In this document: positions 37,701 to 48,600 of the stretch, piece by piece
How the letters are laid out: each line of letters starts with the position of its first letter
How positions within the stretch are numbered: the stretch's first letter is position 1
Assembly (NCBI GenBank): GCA_009801015.1
Contig: VHZZ01004842.1
Coordinates: 29,631 to 93,630 of the forward strand
Length of the DNA stretch: 64,000 nucleotides
Origin: Silene noctiflora
Lineage: Eukaryota > Streptophyta > Magnoliopsida > Caryophyllales > Caryophyllaceae
Reading direction: 5' to 3'
The notes under the pieces: generated by a model
Told to the model about the DNA's origin: nothing
The model's database searches: none
The model's input: only the letters and a program-made list of their open reading frames with translations
Translations under genes and position numbers: made by a program

Positions 37701-38448
37701 TCTTTCACCTCTAGGCGTTCTTGGAAAGCATATAAGGAGCCTCTTCGAATGTATCCATGCGAGACAGATAGACTCCAAGAGAGGTGCTCCTTAGGAAGAA
37801 GATACTACATAAGCAGCGTCTGCGGCTCTATGATAGATTCTTCTTTTACTTTAACAAAAAGCTTACCGCACCACACACACTAAGAATTGACACACCAGGT
37901 CTTTTCTCTAACTGCCCCACTAGAGTCTTTATAAGGAGAGTGTGGACACATAAGGTGGTATCGGGGATAAAGTTAGTGTCGTTCATCTAATGCTCTACTA
38001 AGTAAGATTAAGAGGCCCAACTGCTTCATAGCCAGATTTTAGTTCCAGCTTCCCATATATGAGTTTTACAGCAAAATCCCCAGGAAATTTTCACAGTAGG
38101 ATGATCTCTTGTAATAAACGTAAGGTAGATCAGATAGGTTCGTATCAACTTTATCCGGGGAAAAAAATAAGGGAAGAAGGGCTAAAGGTCCAACTTTAAA
38201 AAAGAGCTTCAGTTATAGTTACCAATACAGGAGCATTGGCTCTTTAGGATCTATAAGAAGCTTCCTTTACTACTAGAATGCCTTAGAAATACAAGAAGGA
38301 ATTGCTCGTTTGCTTGCTGATTAAAGGAACAACCTTTGGAACAGCGAGTAAAGTTTTCCGACGACATGACTTAGAGCATGTAAGACTGGGGATCCGGTGT
38401 TACATTCCATCAATAGCTTCTAGTGGAGTATTGCATTCTTCTCTGTAA
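37701..38448. other. intergenic stretch, nothing recognised
   Basis: A 68-codon frame at 37784-37990 begins with an alternative codon and matches nothing. Otherwise only A/T-rich sequence and short runs are seen. Confidence 0.5.
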
Positions 38449-38796
38449 AACAGAGGGCAGGTTGGCTCAACTATTAATACACAAACAACATCGACTATGT
38501 CTTCGACTTAGTCTTCTGCATCTTCAGAAACAGTCTCAAAGACAGCTCTAAAGCTTGCGGCAGATGCGGTGAATAGATCTACTGTGAATAGCTTCTACAG
38601 TCACAGAGGAGAGGGTACCTCTTCTAATACAGAAGGAGCGCCAGTGAACACTATAAAGGGCTCACCTTCCAGCTTTGATGTCTACCTTTCTTACTTAAGT
38701 AAACATAAGCAGCCTTTTATTCCTCAAACATATAAAGAGAGAGAAGAATTCAAGAATGCTACACTATTAGGAAGTTTCATTCATTCTCATAAATAA
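38449..38796 (+). pseudogene. possible Ser/Thr-rich coding remnant with an internal stop
   Basis: One frame stays open for 116 codons apart from a single TAG at 38509-38511. An ATG lies at 38497. Before the stop it reads GSTINTQTTSTMSST. After it come SSASSETVSKTALKLAADAV, then GEGTSSNTEGAPVNTIKGSP and KHKQPFIPQTYKEREEFKN, ending at 38796. The composition is consistently Ser/Thr/Lys-rich and hydrophilic, more even than most chance frames here. The TAG cannot be repaired by C-to-U editing. No family is recognised. A second Ser/Lys-rich frame starts with ATG at 38969 and could be a continuation after decay. Confidence 0.25.
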
Positions 38797-38968
38797 GAAT
38801 TTTCCTCGTCCGTTACAGGGCGGCATTATCACATACAAAAAGAGAAATTATATGGACTCATGAGAAACTGCAGATAAAGCGGGTGAAGTGTAAACATACA
38901 GTATAGATGATACATAAATACAGGAAGCAGATGCCCTTTCCACAAAAGGGAGAGAGTCTTACCCACTA

Positions 38969-39181
38969 ATGAAAGATAAAGCTCTATTTACGTCGTCGGA
39001 TGATACGCGGAAAAGGTTATATCCCCAGCTCAAGAAAGGGATAGCTCCATCTCTACTCAAGAACGAAAATGTTTACATCGGAAAAATCAGATACAAGTAT
39101 TCCACTCGCTTCTTCCAGTTCTCGTCTTCTCTTAGCAATAGACCTCATTACAAAAAAAGCATGTCTTCAATCAGCTGCTAA
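38969..39181 (+). CDS. hypothetical small basic open frame
   Basis: A 70-codon frame with a true ATG start. It reads MKDKALFTSSDDTRKRLYPQ, then a basic, serine-rich half, ending in MSSISC. Residues around 42-47 overlap a copy of the dispersed repeat core (39093-39109). It may belong with the Ser/Thr-rich remnant just upstream. No family recognised. Confidence 0.15.
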   Translation: MKDKALFTSSDDTRKRLYPQLKKGIAPSLLKNENVYIGKIRYKYSTRFFQFSSSLSNRPHYKKSMSSISC

Positions 39182-42100
39182 TTTCTACCTCTTCTTCTTA
39201 GCTACACCGGGCTAAATCAGCTAAAAAGGGGCTACTTTAAGTGGATTGGATACGTATGAGTCTCGTTTGCTTCTATAGGACTGGACAGGTAGTGATGCGT
39301 TAGTCAGGAAGTTTCATCCCTCGGTAACGAAAAGAGAGCTTAAGCTCCGTCTTAGAGAGTAAGGCGAGATTCCAATACCTTTAAAAAGTTTTTTTAAAAT
39401 CCCAACCGCCCAGATCAGGAATAGATGAAATGGAAGTTCCTGACGAGACGTATAATAAGATATAAGAAATCGAAGAAATAAAGCTCCGCCAGTATTAGAG
39501 CGGTCCACTCCCACAAAGAGAGTGCTCCAAAGATCCTAGGATAAGATGAAGCTCCCGCCGACGTGTTTTACTTTATAAGAAAACAATCATATCTTTTAAG
39601 CCGGGGAAAGAGCCTACGATAGGCTTCTTATAAAACCCCGTAAGTGAGAGTGAGTCAGTGGGTCTCTCCCAAAATTCTTCAATATTCTATTTTATTTTGA
39701 CAAACTGTACTGGATTCTCGCCCGAAAGTACTTTGTTTGGGTTCATCCGATCCTCCATGTAGTAGTCTGGGCAGAGAGTCTAACGTGAAAGGCTTCTTTT
39801 CTTGCTTATCTTCCTAGGATTTTCTTGTCTATCCGTAATCGGCTTGCTTCTTTTGGTCTTTAGGCTCTCTTCGCGAATTGGATTCCTCTATGATACATAA
39901 GAAGAGCACGAACTTCCTATTTAATTTTATAGAACGGGGAAATCGCTATTAACGGAAGACAAGGTATCAGGCCCCTTTTTAGGTCTTTTTAGTATGAAGG
40001 CATAAACCGAGTGGGGCTGTAGTCTCACCTGACTAAATGACTCATAGAAAATAAAAGGTATACACGTAAATATCAGGAGAAGAGGGTCTCAAGGCAACTA
40101 AAGTAGGAAAAGCAAAGAGAACTGGTAAGCTATGTCTATAGCAAGCTATGTCTATAGCATCAGAAGCAACCGACGATTAACAATTCTGGAAGGTTTCCGC
40201 AAGAACTATACAAGAACTCTAAGAAAAGGAACTCTGAATGGACGCGGGAAGGTGCTGGTATCTCCAATGGACCTCTGCCAAGTATGAACCAACACTAAAT
40301 AGTTAGCCCCAAAGATGTTTAGTTAGCTCGCCCCCGGAAAGAAAGACAGAGGATTTATAAAAAGTTGGGTAGGATGATTAGGTACTACTTGCTTTTGCCT
40401 TGTATAATATTCTGATAAAAACATTATTCTACTATGTCCCAACAAGAATCCAAACACAACAATTTCATAAGACATTCCCATTACAAAGAGAGTCGGGTGC
40501 TACCAAAGAAAGAAAGTCTACTCCGGGGGAAAGCTATAACCGGTAGATATCAGCTTACCTCCTTATATATAAAATGACTCATAACGAGCAGCTTCCAGCA
40601 CTTGCAGAATCATAAGAAACAAAAGAGCATTAGAGTGGGAGGTCCCACATAAACAGGGAAGAGCGCGTGCAAGATCCACTATAAATCTTATATTGTTGGG
40701 CGATAAATCCTTAAGTTAAGGATAGGCTAGAGTCCCCGGCTTATTTTCTATCCTACTTGTCAACATCTTACTTTAATACTCTATATGCTCTTTATATTCA
40801 CTCCGGATTAGAGCAGCGAACTAACGCGCTACGGGACTCCGCTCTTCCTACTGTTTTTATATCAGCCATATCTTTCACTGTCTACGGAAGTATGGTTGTT
40901 GATGAACCAGCTGCGGATTAATCAACATAAATGGTCATAAAAATTCATAAAAGATATAAGATTAATTTTTTTTTTTCAACGATAAATGAGTGCTTTTACG
41001 CTTCTGCGGAGAAGATGAGACCAATAGGAAGAGGAGGCGCGTTAAATATTAGGACGAATCGGATCTTAGTGATCAGAAGGTATGTAGTGAACGGGTGGAA
41101 TCCCCGAAACAAGTAGCAAGTAGCCCCAGATTTTTTTCTTAAAGTAGTAGGCTTAGCTTAGTAAGCGATGAAAAATGGATGGTTGTTAACGAGTAGGATG
41201 CTTCCTTGAGTGGACTAGCAAAGCTCGAAAGGCTCGAAAAGCTCCTAAAGAGAAGGTTGGGTGAAATGCCCACGTGTGTTAAGTAGGAGAGGTCTGGTTT
41301 GAAGCATAGATCGTAGATCATGGTGAAAGGCTCATCCTTCTTCTTCGGCTTCCTTTTGATTATTATTAAGGGGCTTGGGTTTCAATTACTTTGTCCCTTG
41401 TAGCTGCGGCTATAGCACGTGTGGTGCTCACCTGCGAAGGCTTCATCATAAACAAGAACTTCATCCGCCCCAATCCCTACTTTTTACTTGCTTCGCTTTA
41501 TTCTTTAGTAGGCCTGCCACTTCTCTGCTTTCCTGTGCTTGCTTTGAAAACAGGGTTGCTCCCGCCCCGGAACTCTCAGGTTTGTAAATGCGCTGGCTTG
41601 CACATGAAACCATTGCCTATAACCTAGGCATGATTTCTCTCTGTTAGTTAGCTTAGGTAAAAGAAAAGTCACTAGGTTGGTCAAATTAAGACCTAAGTCA
41701 CGAGTGAACTTTGCTTTAAGAATCTAGATTCGAAAGAACGCCTGAAGTAATCTCGTTTCATATCATAGGCTTCTCATGATCTTACTTTATTATCCAGAAT
41801 GTACTTTAGCCAGCCCCGTAACAACATGAGCGATCTAAGCGTCCTCCCTAATTGCCAATTAATTGTTCTCTTTTGCCAACATCTCAGAACTCTCTTAGAA
41901 GACTACTCGACATAGAACTAAAAAAAGAAGGGATCCGAAGGGTCAACAAATAAGAGATGAGAAATCCTAGTCTTGGGGAATCCGAAAGGAAGATTCATAC
42001 CATTAATACAATAACTTTTTATCGACATTCGGACCGATGGGAGAGATTAGCTCATTGACATAACGATCGTCCGAGACCTACCTTCTTACTTCGGATGTCT

Positions 42101-42414
42101 CGTAAAAGGTCTTATCCCCTATTTATATATAGGAATGAGTTACGAAAGCCTAAGGTAATTGTGATCTTAGGACGTGCGAACAAAAAGCTCTGGACAAAAA
42201 GTCTGCTTTTTTTAAAAACCAAATAATTCAATATCGTAGAAAAATTTATTGCCAAATAACAGAGTCTGCTGCTGGGGTTTGAAAGGCCACAGTGTTGCCA
42301 TCACTTGCCTATAATATGAAACCCGAACTTCTGCCCTTCCATCGATCCCGGACAATGCCTACACTCATTCAACGCATTTATATTTTAATAGAATAATAGA
42401 AAGAGTACACCTTA
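39182..42414. other. intergenic stretch, no supported gene
   Basis: Nothing recognised as a gene. It contains the tandem duplication at 40127-40158 and a repeat-family copy at 41080-41112. A frame at 41370-41627 (+) has two hydrophobic stretches (SITLSLVAAAIARVVLT and FLLASLYSLVGLPLLCFPVL), no ATG near its start and no recognised relative. Confidence 0.5.
40127..40158. repeat. perfect tandem duplication, 2 x 16 bp
   Basis: AAGCTATGTCTATAGC occurs twice head to tail without mismatch. The unit itself is partly palindromic (GCTAT/ATAGC), so each unit can form a small hairpin. Confidence 0.95.
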
Positions 42415-42497
42415 AAATCTTAAAATAAAGAAATATATATATAACCTACTGTACCGTTGCCTATCCTTTTCGTTTTTATTTCTTTATTTTAAGATTT
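42415..42497. repeat. perfect inverted repeat, 21-bp arms
   Basis: The arms at 42415-42435 and 42477-42497 are exact reverse complements, separated by 41 nt that include an alternating AT run. The arms contain the word CTTAAAATAAAG and its complement. This is the longest perfect dyad noticed. It ends a few bases before a coding-like remnant begins at 42503. It could be a stem-loop in a transcript or a decayed element end. Confidence 0.92.
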
Positions 42498-42502
42498 CTT
42501 AA

Positions 42503-43434
42503 CTCCTGGCGAACGAGAACGACACAAAGAAGAGCTACGGGTCGATCAGACCTGTTGTCCCTTTAATTAAAGATGAAAAGAATTAAATCCATTTATCAGG
42601 CCCAACAACTGCCAAAATTAGTACCCGAGTCATGTCTTGCTTTTCCACAAACCTATTTTCCTACGCTTAGAATGGGTGACCCGAAGCCTGGGCTCGCATC
42701 CCTTAATATTATATAATGGGCCTCCCCTTTCTGACCCTCAATTGCTTCAGGTCATTCTTTATAGTCAATCTAGTATTCATATCCTAATTATCCTTTTAAA
42801 GAAAAGATTAGATCTAATTTAAAACTCCTGAGAGATTAAAAACAAAAAAGAATTTTGACGAAGGAGAATCGTATTCGAAAGGGATAAAACCTTAAAAAAT
42901 TTTTATTTAAAATTGGTAATCTCGGTCATAAATAATTGAAATCCAAAAAAATGTGATTATTGCCCCAGATCCGTCTCTTGAGCTTTACCTGAGGAATATA
43001 TTAAGCGAGGGACAGCTGACTACTATATATGGGATGCTCCCGGGCTCATTATCAAATTATATTTCATATGGTTTATGGGTATGGATGGATGAGAAGATAC
43101 CTGCTTTCTCTTTTAATCAAGAAAGATCCTGTAATTTGATTCTTTTTTTCCCAGGAACCCTGGATTCATCCTTGATATGATTTTATATGAAGGGTGTAAC
43201 GAGAAGAAGGTGCTCTTTTAATCTCCTTTATAGTTTTGATTAAAAGCAGCTAAGAAGAATGCTACGATGATCCTATCTTAGGGATGGCCCATTACTGGGA
43301 TTTTCGAGGGAAGCTTACTCATTAAGACTAAAATAAGAAGTAGTTGCTAGAGAGAGAATGAAATTGAAACAGACTTTCCTTCCGAGATTAAGCCTTTCGT
43401 GGCCATATCCAAGATCTTTGATCCTTTAAATTAA
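42503..43434 (+). pseudogene. degenerate coding remnant in several frames, family unknown
   Basis: Consecutive plus-strand segments read as protein. 42503-42586 contains KKSYGSIRPVVPLIKDEK. 42567-42716 contains IYQAQQLPKLVPESCLAFPQ and YFPTLRMGDPKPGLASLN. An overlapping frame reaches 42822. 42932-43180 is open for 83 codons and contains PDPSLELYLRNILSEGQLTT, GMLPGSLSNYISYG and LWVWMDEKIPAF. A shift near 43160 gives MILYEGCNEKKVLF, ending about 43221. About 43241-43434 has GWPITGIFEGSLLIKTK and ETDFPSEIKPFVAISKIFDP with two stops. The order and residue use suggest one long gene broken many times. No polymerase, transposase or other signature was found, so origin is open: mitochondrial plasmid, retroelement and virus-like relics are all possible, as is chance for individual pieces. 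Confidence 0.3.
43222..43239. repeat. exact 18-bp dispersed repeat, copy 2
   Basis: Same word as at 24803-24820, here inside the coding-like remnant. Confidence 0.9.
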
Positions 43435-45591
43435 TTGATGGGGCAGGGTTGCAACTACCTTCCTTTAGATTAGATAAGGCAGCGGCTAATCTTATTCTTA
43501 TGTAGTAGAACTTTTAGACCACATGTAAACAACCTCTCTTTATGGACTCAATTCCTTTCCTTGCTCTGACATCCCAAGAAGCGCTTTCCCCCGAAGAGTT
43601 TTATAAAGAGTCCTTGTCAAACCCCACCTAAGAAACTGCTTAGTAGGCGGCTGCTTCGTAGATCAATTCTTCCTAATGATGGGCAAAGCGGGCCAAACCC
43701 TATAGTATACGGGAGCTGAGACTACTTCAATATCGTAAGATTTTGACAACAAACTACTCAAAATCTCGGAAGCGAATCTGTGCAAAAAGGGAGGAGCTTA
43801 AGGGCGGGAGTCCTCAACCCACCCTACCCTTGCAGTCTCTTGGGCCAGTCCCGGAAAAACCTTAGGGTACTTCGGAGTGAGACAAGATTTAAGTAGATGC
43901 TGCCTGATGATGCCTTATCCGAGCAGGGATTCCGAATCGACTCTACGTACTTGTTTTCAATTTCAGAACTTTGAGCTCGCTTTTAACTCAATATCGACCC
44001 CTTCTTCAAAAAATATTAAGATTTTGTATTCATCTATTAAAACTGGAACAACTTCAGAAGTTCTAAAGCATTCTCGCTCATTTCCGATTGCTAGAGCAAC
44101 GCCCACTCTACTTCAATCCTTACTAATTTAACTAATTTAGAGCATATTGGTAACGAGACTATGAATTTCATCCTTTATCTTAACAGGTCTATTCCTATCA
44201 TAACATAATTAAGGCTCACAACTTTATTCTTAAATTTCTTTATGATTCCCTATTTTAGTAAAGGATGATTAAAGAGTTTGCAGTACCCCTTTCACAGTCC
44301 TTTACTAAAATGGGCTTTTTTTCCAAGCTCTGCTAATAGGGGCCGAGAGAAGGACATCAAACTTTAACCTTCGAATGTGAGCTGCTCATGTTCCTACCGC
44401 TGCCATGAAGGTGTGGGGCTTTCGGCGTGGATGATTTCTCATCACATTTGTCGTGAAATCAGTAGATATCTTAATCTTTTACTGTTGGAGAATTCTTCTT
44501 TATTTCGAGCCAATCAAGGCGATGGGTTCATTTGCTAACTATCCAAAGAGCTTTAAAAATACAAGCGTCCAAACAAGAAAGAAGGAAAGCAGGTAAGATA
44601 AGTCTTTTCTTTTCGTTGGTCTTGTAAGAAGATAAGAGGAAGCAAAGCTCCCATCTCTTGTTGATAGAAATAAATAACATATATAGATCCCATTAGAGTA
44701 GGGTTATCAAGACTTAGAATCTCATTGATCACAAAGATGCGTAATAACTTGGCTGAAAGGAGCGGGATGAGGTAGTCGCTCGCCGCTTGGAAAAGCGGAG
44801 ATTGGTAATTTAAAAACCCTAGTAATCGCAGGCGGAGAATAACTGAAAGAAAAGGTACGCGCCTTTTAAACTTAGCAGTTCTCAACTCAAGATAGAAAAG
44901 AGCTCCAACGTATTCTTTCTTTTCTTCCTTCTACTTATGAGTAGTTTTTTCCATTGATGGAATTAATTCAATTAATCAGGAACTCGATCATGAATCCAAT
45001 CTATTCTAGTAAGCGGTCGATCCGACCGATATTAAGATTCCAATCCCCCGAAACGAACCCGCATAAAGGATATCATTATAAGGATACATTCTTTTGTTTT
45101 TAGTGCGTCTTCCCCCGCCCTGAACCCCTACTTTATAAAGGATTGCATAAGACTTCCACGATCCCTCCTCAATCTATATGGAGCCCATTCATTATAGGCG
45201 TAGGCAATAAAAGGAGCAATATTGTAGCTCAATTGCCCGAGATTGAGATGAAAACTGTAGCGAGCCCTGTAAAAAAAGGGTGTAAATGGTGCTTGGATTG
45301 GATTAGTGGAAAGTTTCCCCCTCTCGTCTTTCTTCCATGCTTTCGAAAAAGAACCTCTTCACTTTGATCACACCTAGAACGACGAAGCCAAAGAGGACTC
45401 GTTCCAAGTATTCTACCCGCGCGTTCGGTAGAGAGTGGAGATTATTCCTCCACTCCGTTCATAGAAATTTTTGACTGAGTGTGCATGCGACCCGTAAGGT
45501 AGGGGGCTAGCATGTTCTTTAATACTAAAATCACGTTTTAATCTCCTCAGAGTGAGATGATGGCACCACAGGGCTACGCGCCTGCATTCAG

Positions 45592-45632
45592 TAAACGAAA
45601 ATAACAACTGTGCACGTTTGGCTCGTGAGAAG
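45592..45632 (-). repeat. three-copy diverged repeat, copy 1
   Basis: On the plus strand the core is ACGTTTGGCTCGTGAG (45614-45629). Related copies are at 47472-47487 (ACGTTTGGCTCATGAG) and 61677-61691 (ACGTTTCGCTCGTGA), each preceded by a similar AAA-rich 25-30 bp. On the minus strand the three copies read HEPNVHSCYF, HEPNVVRCHL and HERNVHSNSF, so they may be relics of one coding sequence. Confidence 0.7.
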
Positions 45633-48600
45633 CGAGAGGGGGAAACTTGCCTCATTCTTTTCCGTTGTCATAGCGGGGGCATCTTATATATGATAGCTAC
45701 TACTTTTTCCTTTCCAACCAACAAGACCAGCTCTCGGTAAAGCTGCTGTTCCAGCGGTTGATGTCCTAAGCATGAGCTCAATCTTGGTCGAGCCTTCCTT
45801 CGCTGAGAGTAGACTTGTCTCGATCCTTGTTCAGAGAGGGTGATCCCCTTCTTCTAGCTACTGGGTCTAGTGAGTCTGAACCCTCTTAAGTGTCAGACAA
45901 GGATATTAACCCAGTTTGAGCCGACCTTATATAGAATTCGTCTCATCTCATTATCCCTTTTGGTAGAATTTTAAAAGATACTCGCATAAATTCAAAACTT
46001 TCTGATAAAAATGCTAAGTTTAGAGAAGAGGTTTCAAGTTGTGTAAAGTGGTCTGCGGATTCACCTACTATCCGTTAAATACATGGTTTCGAAACCAATC
46101 CTGTGAGATTTTCTATGAATGATTCTAGCAAGATCATGAAAAAGACGTCTAACTGCCCCAGCAAAAAAGAGGGTTTGTCGCCCATTTCTCGACGAAAGCT
46201 TGCCTTATCTTAGTTTAGTAGGGTTTTTAAGTAAAACATTGACTTAGCCTCTTAAGATATTAGATACATCCACTAATAGATCAGCTACTAGATCGGCTCG
46301 TGTAATACGCCCTTACTTAGCTACCTATTTATTTTTAGGACGTAGGATGGATCAGACCAAGGCTAGACATCATGAGTACGGGCAGGGAAGTATGAAAGAA
46401 CTTAAGGAGGATCCGCGGTCTATTTATATAACTTGTGGTAATCCTAGTCGAAACTTATAGCTTAAGTGGAAAGGCCCTTTAGAGGCTGCCCGGTAAGATA
46501 GCAAGTAAGGATGGGAGTCGTCTGATCATCCGTCTTGAAATAAAGAGGGCAGTGGCAATAGCTGACTCGTCCTCGACTTGCACAAGACAGGTAGGGCCAG
46601 AGAGGTTCAAGGGAAGCCGATACTGCGACACTTCGACGTCATCTTCATCCGAATCTGGACTTCGGGTCCCAATACCTTCTTTTTATCTCACCCTTTCTCC
46701 AGTAAGTGTTGGGGGAACAGCGGATCTTGCTTGATGGATTAAAGAACTGCCATCCATAAGGTATATAGTAAGTTAAGGACCTGTCTTAACAAAGAGTAAA
46801 AGCTTTAACAACCGGCTCCGCTTCATGCTTTCGCTCGCTTCATCTGGATCAACAAATTATTCTTCGCATTTGCACAAGGAAAAAGAAAACCTCCTTCTAC
46901 CAATAAGGTGAATCTAACCCAAAACTTTTCAAGATTTACAAGACTCAAAGTCACATGCCGCTGGCACGAAAGAAATTCTCCTTTGACAGAGCATCCTTAA
47001 AGCAGAGCCCAACTTCACCTTTAACCGCACCGCGGTTTTCCTTTCTCGCAAAAGTCGTTAAGACCAAAGGGAGTCGCTTCGACCCAGCAGCACTTTCAAA
47101 GGCATAAGAAGTCATCTTTAATATGTTTAATGCCTTTACGGGCTAACGATGTAATAGGGCATGAACCCAGAAAAGGACTTACGAAGAAGCTCTCTTTCCC
47201 CCGCTTCTAAGAATAAGAATAGGAATTATAACTAGAATATTTTCTTTTTCTTGAGGAAGCTGCTTTCTAACGCTGCTTCGTCCCTAAGGCCTATCTTATT
47301 GTATGTCCTATTAGGCTTAAGATTCTTGCTTCCTTCCTTGACTTTATACTGGCCTCTTTCTTATTCCACAATTTAAGTAGTACGCCCTTTCTAAATGAAG
47401 AAAACTTTATTTTTGGCTCTAGACAAGGGGTCTGCTCTCGTGCTTTCTGCAAACATAAATGGCATCTGACTACGTTTGGCTCATGAGGACTCATGCCGAC
47501 GCAGGCATGTTGTGTACCAGCGCACATTCTTTCTGTAATGGATCGCACGCATACTTAGATTCATTTCTTTATAGTTTAACTTAACGTGTGTCGTGGACAG
47601 GGATTAGACTGGCGGGGGATCATTTACTGAGCTAAGTATCACGGCCGTTCACGGGCTGGCACATAGGACTGATAGTGTAGCCGGTCCCTTGCTTGCTCCC
47701 TTTCCCTTCAATATACCTTCATTTATGAGAAATTAAAAATCAAGGACCGCGAACGGAATGAACAAATGGACGAGTACCTCATGTCCACATGCGATTCTTT
47801 ACGAGATTGGTATGTTCCATCTTTAAAATGACGATATGAAATCTTTCCAATCGCTGCCGTAGCTCTTCCTATGCCTTCTGGCCAATGCATGTCAAAGGAT
47901 TCGCTCAGACCATTCATTTACCAATTTTCTTTTCTCTCTTTAGTTTTTTGAAGTTGGTGGTGCAACAGGTCTATACCTTTCCCTATAAAATGGCTCCGGA
48001 CTCTGCCTGCTATATCTTTTATATTTGGCTAAAAAGCATAAGTTTGATTATCATACATCTATTTACTTTCTAATAAGATTCTTTTCTCTATAAAGCAACC
48101 ATTCCAATCACTATTCTCTTGCTTGGCGCTTTCCCTGATTGAAAGATTTTCTAAATCTTTCCCCAAACTTCGTTTTACTCACGACTATAACATGTCTTTC
48201 AAAAGTTTCTTTCGAGTAGAACCTTGGCTACTCCTAAAATAATATAAAAGCGGGCTACTTGTCATCAATAGTTTTACCAGAAACTTCAGTTTAGTGGGCT
48301 TCCTCAAGCACTAACTTCTAAGTCATCCACGTTTTTCGACTGGGGAACAGTCCTATATTATATATCCCGCCCTTGTTATTCTATAGTATATAGAAGTATA
48401 TTAAAGGGGGAGGGAGCTTTACCGCTTACATCTGTTGCAACCGCGTAGTTTACTTTTTTTCCAACTTATTTGGCATGTGCTCGGGAGGATTCTCCCTTAC
48501 CAAAAGATAATAATAGTTGAGCATTGCATTCCCCTGTCGACCTATAAGAGAGATATTTACTATTTTAGGGCATAATTGCATGACAGTACCATCTGGACGA

